NCBI GenBank assembly: GCA_963697455.1
Contig: CAVOOI010000009.1
Span: 1-22,765, forward strand
Origin: JAFEDN01 sp963697455
GTDB taxonomy: Bacteria; Pseudomonadota; Gammaproteobacteria; Coxiellales; Coxiellaceae
Reading direction: 5' to 3'
Length of the DNA stretch: 22,765 nucleotides
Shown: piece by piece, positions 17,222 to 22,765 of the stretch
Position numbering within the stretch: the stretch's first letter is position 1
Layout of the letters: each line of letters starts with the position of its first letter
Position numbers and translations under genes: made by a program
The notes under the pieces: model-generated
What the model was told of the DNA's origin: nothing
The model's database searches: none
Seen by the model: the letters and a program-made list of their open reading frames with translations, nothing else

Positions 17222-19618
17222 TCAAACGTCACGTGCCCATTTACGATTGAGTTTAACGAATGACTTAAGCTTTTCTTCAACCAGTGCATTAATGGTTCCT
17301 TTCGGATACTTGCCTTGCCGATCACGCTCGCCAGCTGGAATACCCATTAGAAGAAAGATAGCTTGATCAATATTTTCAACCGGATAAATATTAAATTGGT
17401 TTGCCCGAGCTGCATCAATTACTTCGTGTTTCAACATTAAATTTTTAACATTCGTCCTTGGTATCACCACACCTTGGTTACCCGTTAACCCTCTTAAACA
17501 ACAAATATCAAAAAAACCTTCAATTTTTTCATTTACGTTGCCAATTGCTTGTACTAAACCTAATTGATTAATGGAGCCTGTCACTGCTAAGTTTTGTTGA
17601 ATCGGTATATTGGAAAGCGCTGAAAGCAATGAACAAAGTTCGGCAACCGAAGCGCTATCCCCGTCAACTTCCGAGTAAGATTGTTCAAACACAATGCTAG
17701 CTGATAATGTCAGCGGCCATTTTAGTGCATACCGTCCTCGAAAAAATCCTGAAAGAATCAGCATGCCTTTTGAATGAATCGGACCACTTAATTGGACTTC
17801 ACGCTCAATATCAATAATTCCTTCACGCCCCACTGCTGCAGTCGCGGTAATTCGTGAGGGCAATCCAAAGGTAAACTCTCCAAATCGGTAAGTGGTCAAT
17901 GCATTAATTTGACTCACTGCTTCTCCCTCTGTATTGATAAATAAAATATCTCGTTCAATTTCTTCATAGAGCAGCTGCTGATAATGATCAAGTCGAAAAA
18001 TTTGGCGATTAATCGTATGTTGAATATCCTGGTCGGTGATTGTTTCCCTACCTGATACTTCTGCCCAATGATCTGCCTCTTCTAATAAATTAATTAAGCT
18101 TCGCATATTCAACAAAATTTTCTCAGCATCCTCCATTAGGCGAGAGCTATGATCAACAATCCTTGCAATGGCTTTACGATCAAAAGGCTTAAGACCCAAT
18201 TTACGTGCCTGTGTTGCAATCATTTTTGGAAATAAATCTAAAATGACTTCATCGCGAGTAACGGATTCTTCGAAGTCAACAGCCACCTTAAAAAGATCAT
18301 TAAATTGCGTATCTGTATCGCGTAAATAATAATAATCTGCTCGATTACCTAATAAAATGATCTTAATATCCAGCGGAATAGGCTCTGGTTCCAACGTCGA
18401 GGTACTGGTAACAGAAATCATGGTTGGCGGAAGTTTAATATTAATTTGTTTTGTGAGCAGCGCGTTTTTTAAAGCCTCCCATGATAAAGTTTCATCGAGT
18501 AAGTTATTTGCATGCATGAGGAGATAACCTCCATTAGCACGATGCAAGGCGCCCTGACGAATTAAACTAAAATCTGTTACCAATGCACCAAATTGCGAAA
18601 CATGCTCAATACGTCCAAATAATTCATAGTAACGCGCATTATCTAAATAAATAATAGGCGCTCCTTTAATATGGCTGTTATCGACAATAACATTGACCTG
18701 ATAACGAGAGAAGGCAAACTCGGAAGGGTGAGATTCTCCCCACATGCTAAGTGGAGGTTCTTCATAATTTTTTAAAAAGATCTTAACGTTTTCTACTACA
18801 TCTTTTTTAACTTGTTCTAAATAATGGGTAACTTGACTGTATTTCGAATATTTATTCATTAGCCTGTCGAAAAATGGTCCAATCGCATCTAAAGTAAAAT
18901 CTCGTTCATATATTTTTTCTTCTTTTACACGCTTTTTTTGCAACTTTTGAATTTTATCAATGATTAATCTCAAATCTTCGTTTAATTCTTCTGTCAATTC
19001 ATCTTTTTCATCTCTCTCGCTTTCTGATAACAATTGTAGGTCTTTCTCTGTTAAAACTTTTTCATCTTTAATTGGAACCACCACGAAACCTTTTGATGTA
19101 CTCAAAATAGTCATTTCATTACGTTCAGCTTCTTCTTGTAAAGTATCAAAATAAGCTTTTTGCTTTACATCCACTTCTTTATTAATTTGTTTGATTCGAG
19201 CATGATGCTCCTCAGTATCAAAAATAGCGGGTAAGGTTTCTTTTAAATTTTCAATTAACTTATTCATATGAGCCTGAAGCTTCTTACCCATGCCAGGTGG
19301 CAACATCAACCTTAAAGGGCAACGAGGATCATGAAAATTATAAACATAGCACCAATCTGGGGGCGTGGCTTTTTTGGAAGATTCCTGTTTTAAAATACTT
19401 TCTACAATTGATTTTTTTCCAATTTCTTCAGGTCCGAGCGCATAAAGATTGTACCCATCGTGCTTCACAGTAATGCCAAAATGGATGGCTTCAGTTGCCC
19501 TTTTTTGACCAATATATTCAACATCATCAGTCAGTTCTGCCGATGTTTCAAAAGGAAAAGACTGCGGATCGCAGCGATTTGTCAAACGATGATAATCAAG
19601 TGGCCTTACATATTTCAT
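17222..19618 (-). CDS. Lon-related ATP-dependent protease (AAA_32/Lon_C type)
   Basis: The ATG at 19618 has TAGGA at a good distance and is preferred to the TTG at 19633, giving 798 residues. The N-terminal part has a degenerate Walker A, A-L-G-P-E-E-I-G-K-K-S, at about residues 61-71. A Glu/Lys-rich coiled-coil insertion covers roughly residues 150-260. The AAA part includes I-I-L-L-G-N-R-A-D-Y-Y and a lid with R-S-L-I-N-L-L-E-E-A. The C-terminal Lon domain has the catalytic Ser655 in D-G-D-S-A-S and Lys698 in N-E-K-I-E-G-F. They are 43 residues apart, as in E. coli Lon. It is not classical Lon (no Lon N-domain) but of the shorter-studied group that includes YcbZ/LonH. It lies 38 bases after a small secreted-protein gene and has no frame break over 2.4 kb. 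Its substrates are unknown. Confidence 0.9.
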   Translation of the reverse strand: MKYVRPLDYHRLTNRCDPQSFPFETSAELTDDVEYIGQKRATEAIHFGITVKHDGYNLYALGPEEIGKKSIVESILKQESSKKATPPDWCYVYNFHDPRCPLRLMLPPGMGKKLQAHMNKLIENLKETLPAIFDTEEHHARIKQINKEVDVKQKAYFDTLQEEAERNEMTILSTSKGFVVVPIKDEKVLTEKDLQLLSESERDEKDELTEELNEDLRLIIDKIQKLQKKRVKEEKIYERDFTLDAIGPFFDRLMNKYSKYSQVTHYLEQVKKDVVENVKIFLKNYEEPPLSMWGESHPSEFAFSRYQVNVIVDNSHIKGAPIIYLDNARYYELFGRIEHVSQFGALVTDFSLIRQGALHRANGGYLLMHANNLLDETLSWEALKNALLTKQINIKLPPTMISVTSTSTLEPEPIPLDIKIILLGNRADYYYLRDTDTQFNDLFKVAVDFEESVTRDEVILDLFPKMIATQARKLGLKPFDRKAIARIVDHSSRLMEDAEKILLNMRSLINLLEEADHWAEVSGRETITDQDIQHTINRQIFRLDHYQQLLYEEIERDILFINTEGEAVSQINALTTYRFGEFTFGLPSRITATAAVGREGIIDIEREVQLSGPIHSKGMLILSGFFRGRYALKWPLTLSASIVFEQSYSEVDGDSASVAELCSLLSALSNIPIQQNLAVTGSINQLGLVQAIGNVNEKIEGFFDICCLRGLTGNQGVVIPRTNVKNLMLKHEVIDAARANQFNIYPVENIDQAIFLLMGIPAGERDRQGKYPKGTINALVEEKLKSFVKLNRKWARDV

Positions 19619-19656
19619 AATAGTTCCTAGCAAACCTATTAAAATAATAGTACAGC

Positions 19657-19995
19657 TTACGGTGTGCCGCTGAATACCTTTTGCCCTACTGGTGGCGCAG
19701 GAACGCTTAATGTCGATGGGGTTTCTGTGGTAGCAGTACCTTCTGGAATATCGATTCGTCTAAATGCACAAGTATTCACATCAAGTGTATAAAAATTGGA
19801 AAAAATATCGCCTTCAATTTGCTTTGTCCGGCAATGAGAAAGCGTAAAAATGCCATTAGCATCATAATACCCATAAACTATGACATAGTCGTCATAAGCA
19901 CCATTAGAATAATATCCCATTATTTGATATTCAGAATCACTTTTTAATGGCACCATAAAGGCAATTAATAAGAGGCAAATGAATAATTTTCTCAT
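19657..19995 (-). CDS. Small secreted protein of unknown function
   Basis: The 112-residue product starts with ATG at 19995 after AAAGGAG. It has a signal peptide (M-R-K-L-F-I-C-L-L-L-I-A-F-M-V-P-L). The mature part is rich in Tyr, Asp and Gly (G-Y-Y-S-N-G-A-Y-D-D-Y and Y-G-Y-Y-D-A-N-G), followed by two cysteines and a Pro/Thr-rich tail. The aromatic strands suggest a small beta protein. I do not recognise a family. It comes first in a likely two- or three-gene unit with the Lon-related protease and the small lipoprotein. Confidence 0.65.
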   Translation of the reverse strand: MRKLFICLLLIAFMVPLKSDSEYQIMGYYSNGAYDDYVIVYGYYDANGIFTLSHCRTKQIEGDIFSNFYTLDVNTCAFRRIDIPEGTATTETPSTLSVPAPPVGQKVFSGTP

Positions 19996-20174
19996 CTGAA
20001 CTCCTTTTATAAAAAAGAGTCTTTGATTCAGTATAGAATGCGCATTGTTTTATTTCATGGAAGCAAATCGTTATGAAAAAAATTAATTGCTTTCCTCGAA
20101 CAACTATTTAGTAGAAACTTCGAACTGAAGTTTAATTGACTTAATTTATAAATTTATTAGGAAAGGAAATTTCA

Positions 20175-20447
20175 ATGGAATGTTACCTATTAATTCAACA
20201 CCGTGTCAGAGAGTATTCAAACTGGCTATTTGAGTTTGATTCCTTATTACCTTGGAGACAATCGCTTGGAGAGGAAGAATGTCAAGTATTCAGGGACAAT
20301 ACTGATGAGAATATCGTCACCCTATTATTAAAATGGAAGAATGTTGAAAGCGCTAATGCATTTATTAGCGACACTCAGTTGAGTGAAATGATGCAAGTCT
20401 CTGGTGTTATGGACCAACCTAGCGTCAATATACTTATCAAAAGCTGA
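20175..20447 (+). CDS. Small ABM-like (dimeric alpha/beta barrel) protein
   Basis: The 90-residue protein begins M-E-C-Y-L-L-I-Q-H-R-V-R-E-Y-S-N-W and contains V-T-L-L-L-K-W-K-N-V-E-S-A-N-A-F. Its pattern of beta strand, W-x-x-x-F helix and second strand, with a final helix, resembles the antibiotic-biosynthesis-monooxygenase/ferredoxin-like barrel group. Proteins of this group are often dimers with no proven role. The assignment rests on shape and size rather than on catalytic residues. The ATG follows AGGAAAGGAAA. It stands alone between divergent and downstream units. Confidence 0.55.
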   Translation: MECYLLIQHRVREYSNWLFEFDSLLPWRQSLGEEECQVFRDNTDENIVTLLLKWKNVESANAFISDTQLSEMMQVSGVMDQPSVNILIKS

Positions 20448-20600
20448 GAAAACAGCAAAAAAATTTATGCTGTTGAATCAAAAGCCTAGCTTTATTTTCA
20501 TTAACACTAATTGAAAAAGCCACCCGCATATACTAAACCTTACCATGTAAGTACTAAAAACAAATAATAAAACTTACATATTTGCGTTGAATTGTCCAGT

Positions 20601-20606
20601 TATAAT
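20601..20606 (+). promoter_or_regulatory. Perfect -10 box before the Cys-rich gene
   Basis: TATAAT lies 26 bases before the ATG at 20633, so transcription would begin near 20613 with a leader of about 20 bases holding the AAGGAG ribosome binding site. No good -35 box is found 16-18 bases upstream, so another factor or an extended element may help. The rest of 20448-20600 shows no gene. Confidence 0.35.
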
Positions 20607-20632
20607 TGAACGAAACAAAAAGGAGAACACAA

Positions 20633-20929
20633 ATGCAAATTTCTAAAATATTTACATCTAAAAAAGCTTTAGTGGTTGCGGTAGCGCTTGCAAGCGCCAT
20701 CGGCTTCTCAGCGCCAGCTCAAGCTTGTGGTGGCTACAGCGGTTGCAAATATGTACACGGCTATCGTCATTACAATCGTGGCTGCGGCACTCGATGCTCC
20801 TACAATACTTGCAATACTTGCAATTCTTGTAATCGCTGCAACTACAGCTGTGATTCTTGCAATTATTGCAATTCTTGCTACACATGTTCTGGCTGTGGCA
20901 ACTACTACTATGGTGGTTACTACTACTAG
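20633..20929 (+). CDS. Secreted Cys/Asn/Tyr-rich repeat protein
   Basis: The start is the ATG at 20633 with AAAAGGAG upstream, giving 98 residues. The frame is open further upstream but without a suitable start. A signal peptide (K-K-A-L-V-V-A-V-A-L-A-S-A-I-G-F) ends at A-Q-A, with a cut before C-G-G-Y. The mature part is made of C-N-x and related triplets, such as C-N-T-C-N-T-C-N-S-C-N-R-C-N-Y, with about 20 cysteines in under 70 residues and a tail Y-Y-Y-G-G-Y-Y-Y. Such a protein would either be cross-linked by disulfides outside the cytosol or bind metal. The strong ribosome binding site and terminator suggest high expression. I know no family for it. Confidence 0.78.
   Translation: MQISKIFTSKKALVVAVALASAIGFSAPAQACGGYSGCKYVHGYRHYNRGCGTRCSYNTCNTCNSCNRCNYSCDSCNYCNSCYTCSGCGNYYYGGYYY
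20810..20902 (+). repeat. Nine-base tandem repeat coding for C-N-x triplets
   Basis: Units of the type TGCAATNCT begin at 20810, 20819, 20828 and 20837. After a three-base break they begin again at 20849, 20858, 20867, 20876, 20885 and 20894. The first two units are near identical and the outer ones are worn. The unit keeps the reading frame, so copy number may change the length of the protein without breaking it. Confidence 0.7.
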
Positions 20930-20932
20930 AAT

Positions 20933-21292
20933 TCATGCGTAATTTATTTCCCTCACTAAACCTCGAGCTAGCTCGAGGTTTAGTTTTTTGGTAAAAAGAT
21001 AACAATAGAAAAAAATGCGTATAAGGTTATAACCATCTACGCTGTTTTTCATTATATTCATGACAGCTCCTGTTACTGAAACCACAGCCGCAATATTGGA
21101 AAGAATGGACCAATACTTGCAATATTTTTCATAACGCAAAGTTTCGCGCATCAGTTCAAAAGCACTATGCTTTTTCCCTTCTTTTTTATTGAGTTCAGAT
21201 TCTAATTGTTTAGAAAAATGTTGTGACTCTTTTTGTTGTGAGCCGCCTTCCTTAATATGTTTTACATTGGCATTGCTTGTTGAACCTGCCAT
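20933..21292 (-). CDS. Small membrane protein of unknown function; 3' end uncertain
   Basis: The ATG at 21292 follows a very strong AGGAGGT ribosome binding site. The product begins with a hydrophilic, Lys/Gln/Glu/Ser-rich stretch of about 45 residues, then a region with one or two hydrophobic segments (W-S-I-L-S-N-I-A-A-V-V-S-V-T-G-A-V and L-I-R-I-F-F-Y-C-Y-L-F). The last 20 or so codons run through the terminator hairpin of the neighbouring gene, which is unusual. If one T is dropped from the seven-T run near 21015-21021, the frame ends earlier, at a TAA around 20955-20957, with the tail I-F-S-I-V-I-F-L-P-K-N. No family is recognised. Confidence 0.55.
   Translation of the reverse strand: MAGSTSNANVKHIKEGGSQQKESQHFSKQLESELNKKEGKKHSAFELMRETLRYEKYCKYWSILSNIAAVVSVTGAVMNIMKNSVDGYNLIRIFFYCYLFTKKLNLELARGLVREINYA
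20955..20989 (+). terminator. Strong Rho-independent terminator
   Basis: A perfect 30-base palindrome at 20955-20984 (arms ACTAAACCTCGAGC and GCTCGAGGTTTAGT with TA at the centre) is followed by five further T at 20985-20989. It lies 25 bases after the Cys-rich gene stop. On the other strand there is no T-tract. Confidence 0.9.
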
Positions 21293-21342
21293 TTTTACCT
21301 CCTATTTACTTAAATAAAACGAGTTAAGTATAGTCGGTATAT

Positions 21343-21801
21343 CTAAAATGTTTTTATTCTTACCCATCTTGTGCAATAACCATCTTTTGACATTTGATAG
21401 CAACAATAAATTGCATGAATAGTATCACCGTAATCATTAGTTAACGTGCTACGGCGGCAAAGCCTACCGTCTTCACCAATAAAAGTATGGCGGTAACGAA
21501 TGGGATAGGCATGAGGCGTAGAATAAGTCTCTTTTTGCCATTCTGTGTGTGGAAAATGTTTTATTCTAGGGTAAGCATCACTATCATCATTCCTTCCCAT
21601 TTCATTTCCTACTACACTACCCAACACTGCACCACCGATGGTCGCAACTGCCCTGCTTGAACCATGGCCTAAATTATTGCCAATAATACCACCCGTAATT
21701 CCACCCACTATCGTTCCAAATTGTTGATTAGAACTTGCATAAACGCAAAAAGTCGCACTGAGTGTAGCGAATATCCCCAAAATTTTAATTAGATTTTTCA
21801 T
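21343..21801 (-). CDS. Glycine-zipper outer-membrane protein (17-kDa surface antigen type)
   Basis: The 152-residue protein has a signal peptide (I-K-I-L-G-I-F-A-T-L-S-A-T-F-C-V-Y-A). A glycine zipper at about residues 29-70, seen as G-T-I-V-G-G-I-T-G-G-I-I-G and I-G-G-A-V-L-G-S-V-V-G-N, marks the Rickettsia 17-kDa antigen/2TM group. The C-terminal half has the usual sequence around E-D-G-R-L-C-R-R-S-T and a Y-C-C-Y-Q pair. Such proteins sit at the outer membrane or periplasm. The signal region has a Cys, but its context is not a good lipobox. The ATG at 21801 has GGGAGGGG upstream. It is cotranscribed with, or simply upstream of, the small membrane-protein gene on the same strand. Confidence 0.82.
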   Translation of the reverse strand: MKNLIKILGIFATLSATFCVYASSNQQFGTIVGGITGGIIGNNLGHGSSRAVATIGGAVLGSVVGNEMGRNDDSDAYPRIKHFPHTEWQKETYSTPHAYPIRYRHTFIGEDGRLCRRSTLTNDYGDTIHAIYCCYQMSKDGYCTRWVRIKTF

Positions 21802-21938
21802 GAACCCCTCCCATTATTATTACTAATACCTAAAAAATGCTGTAAATTTAATATTAAACCCTGCCCGCTTGTCAACTGATTCTTCTGTGCTAGTTTTATA
21901 ACTATGCTTTTTTGCATAGTGACAAGGATGAATCATTG

Positions 21939-22691
21939 ATGAAACTCATGCTGACATTTGCAACCGTTTTTTTCCTACTTTTTGTGCAAATTATAAAGGC
22001 GCAAGGCATTAATACATTACGTTTTGGCATCGTTTATTCCTACCCGCCCTTTGTAAAACAGGATGCGCTAGGAAATAGCTATGGTTATGACGTTGAAATT
22101 GCGAAATCACTTTGTGCTGAGCTAGGTAAGGCTTGCGAATTCACTACCATGCCCTTTGCTGATCTTTTTTCTGCACTGAACAATAATCAAGTAGATGCCA
22201 TAATAAGTGCTATTTCGATTACCGAAACCAGAAAAAAAACAATAGATTTTACCCACCCCTATTATCAAGGAACGGCGAGTTTTTTGACACTTTCAACTCA
22301 TCAACCCTCTACAGTTTTTCGAAACGCGTTAAAAAAATCCAGGCTAGGCGCCTTATCAGGAACTATTTATTATGATTATTTAGTTAAAAAATTCCCTCTA
22401 GCTAAAGTCATCAAGTTCGCGAATTCAGAAGATGCAATTGGTGCATTAGCCGATAAAAAAGTCGACAGCGTATTACTCGATACTTTAAACGCAAAGTGGT
22501 GGCTAAGCCGTAGCGCAAACTTATTTCAGCTGGTCGTTCCACCCGAGCCCTTACCCGAGCAATATGGCATAGCAGTGAAAAAAAATAATATTGGGCTTTT
22601 AAATGACCTAAATAAAGCCTTAAATCGCTTATTCGAAAATGGAAAAATTACTGAAATTAATCAAATCTACATCGATTTTGAAATGCGCTAG
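21939..22691 (+). CDS. Periplasmic amino-acid-binding protein (SBP family 3)
   Basis: The gene codes for a 250-residue solute-binding protein from the ATG at 21939. AAGGA lies ten bases upstream, and the longer TTG start at 21912 would spoil the signal peptide. The signal peptide is followed by the family body: L-R-F-G-I-V-Y-S-Y-P-P-F, G-Y-D-V-E-I-A-K-S-L, V-D-A-I-I-S-A-I-S-I-T-E-T-R and I-D-F-T-H-P-Y-Y. The Arg in T-E-T-R binds the ligand carboxylate, so the ligand is an amino acid. It most resembles the basic amino acid binders (ArtJ/HisJ). No permease or ATPase gene is next to it in the window. Arginine would be the nitrogen-rich precursor for cyanophycin, but this link is inference. Confidence 0.88.
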   Translation: MKLMLTFATVFFLLFVQIIKAQGINTLRFGIVYSYPPFVKQDALGNSYGYDVEIAKSLCAELGKACEFTTMPFADLFSALNNNQVDAIISAISITETRKKTIDFTHPYYQGTASFLTLSTHQPSTVFRNALKKSRLGALSGTIYYDYLVKKFPLAKVIKFANSEDAIGALADKKVDSVLLDTLNAKWWLSRSANLFQLVVPPEPLPEQYGIAVKKNNIGLLNDLNKALNRLFENGKITEINQIYIDFEMR

Positions 22692-22721
22692 CGTTCTGCA
22701 AAATCCCAGTTTGAATTTCAA

Positions 22722-22761
22722 GCAAGGATAGGTTAAAATTGCCTTGCAAATGTTACGTTTT
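22722..22761 (+). terminator. Weak hairpin after the binding-protein gene
   Basis: GCAAGG at 22722-22727 and CCTTGC at 22742-22747 form a six-pair stem with a 14-base loop, with a short T-run about ten bases further on. The long loop and delayed T-run make this a weak candidate. The remaining bases to the window end hold no gene. Confidence 0.2.
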
Positions 22762-22765
22762 TAGT

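Noticed and set aside
17179..17325. N-terminal extension of the small lipoprotein
   Set aside because: Overlaps the Lon-related gene end and would bury the signal peptide. The ATG at 17178 has its own ribosome binding site.
20810..20902. CRISPR-like array
   Set aside because: The nine-base units are contiguous, without spacers, and encode protein triplets in frame.
20658..21005. Minus-strand Cys/Ser-rich ORF
   Set aside because: Antisense of the C-N-x repeat gene, so its pattern is a reflection of the repeat.

Overview
The window is AT-rich DNA from what looks like a gammaproteobacterium of the Legionellales/Coxiella kind. That placement is an inference from gene content: a decayed serine-protease/ankyrin gene, an inverse-autotransporter-type adhesin, a 17-kDa-antigen-type glycine-zipper protein, a large Lon-related protease and several secreted proteins with no recognisable family. 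No rRNA, tRNA, CRISPR array or intact insertion sequence was found.

Region 1 (1-7185) is accessory DNA rich in broken effector-like genes. It starts with about 370 bases of distinctly higher GC and unknown nature. A plus-strand gene (437-2253) follows, broken by two frameshifts and a stop. A minus-strand subtilisin-like protease then runs, after restoring three frameshifts, in frame into an ankyrin-repeat segment and a further tail (4673 down to 2281), crossing two stop codons. Next come a DUF202 membrane protein, a frameshifted unknown gene, and an intact 377-residue protein (5895-7028) with a nuclease-like His/Asn/Glu motif and a bipartite nuclear-localisation-like signal. Its last stop is also followed in frame by protein-like sequence.

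Region 2 (7222-14143) carries transport and storage genes: a twice-frameshifted EamA/DMT permease, an NhaA Na+/H+ antiporter, and a translationally coupled cyanophycin pair (synthetase cphA and cyanophycinase cphB, sharing ATGA). A small periplasmic protein and a VIT1/CCC1 metal transporter follow. cphA and the VIT1 gene each lack one base in an A-run, and restoring it gives a textbook full-length protein.

Region 3 (14202-17049) is a large outer-membrane adhesin gene. It has a good sigma70-type promoter, an inverse-autotransporter-like barrel and a passenger with a recurring G-I-G-G-N-A motif every 41-55 codons. It carries two single-base frameshifts and ends at a hairpin.

Region 4 (17062-22765) is mostly intact: a 38-residue Cys-rich lipoprotein, a Lon-related protease with a Ser/Lys dyad behind a small secreted protein, an ABM-like small protein, a secreted protein made of Cys-Asn-x repeats with a very strong terminator, a small membrane protein, a glycine-zipper lipoprotein-like protein and a periplasmic amino-acid-binding protein. 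About twelve single-base frame breaks and four in-frame stops are spread unevenly over the window. The 2.4-kb Lon gene and 1.2-kb nhaA have none, so uniform sequencing error is an unlikely sole cause, though homopolymer errors may explain the cphA and VIT1 breaks.
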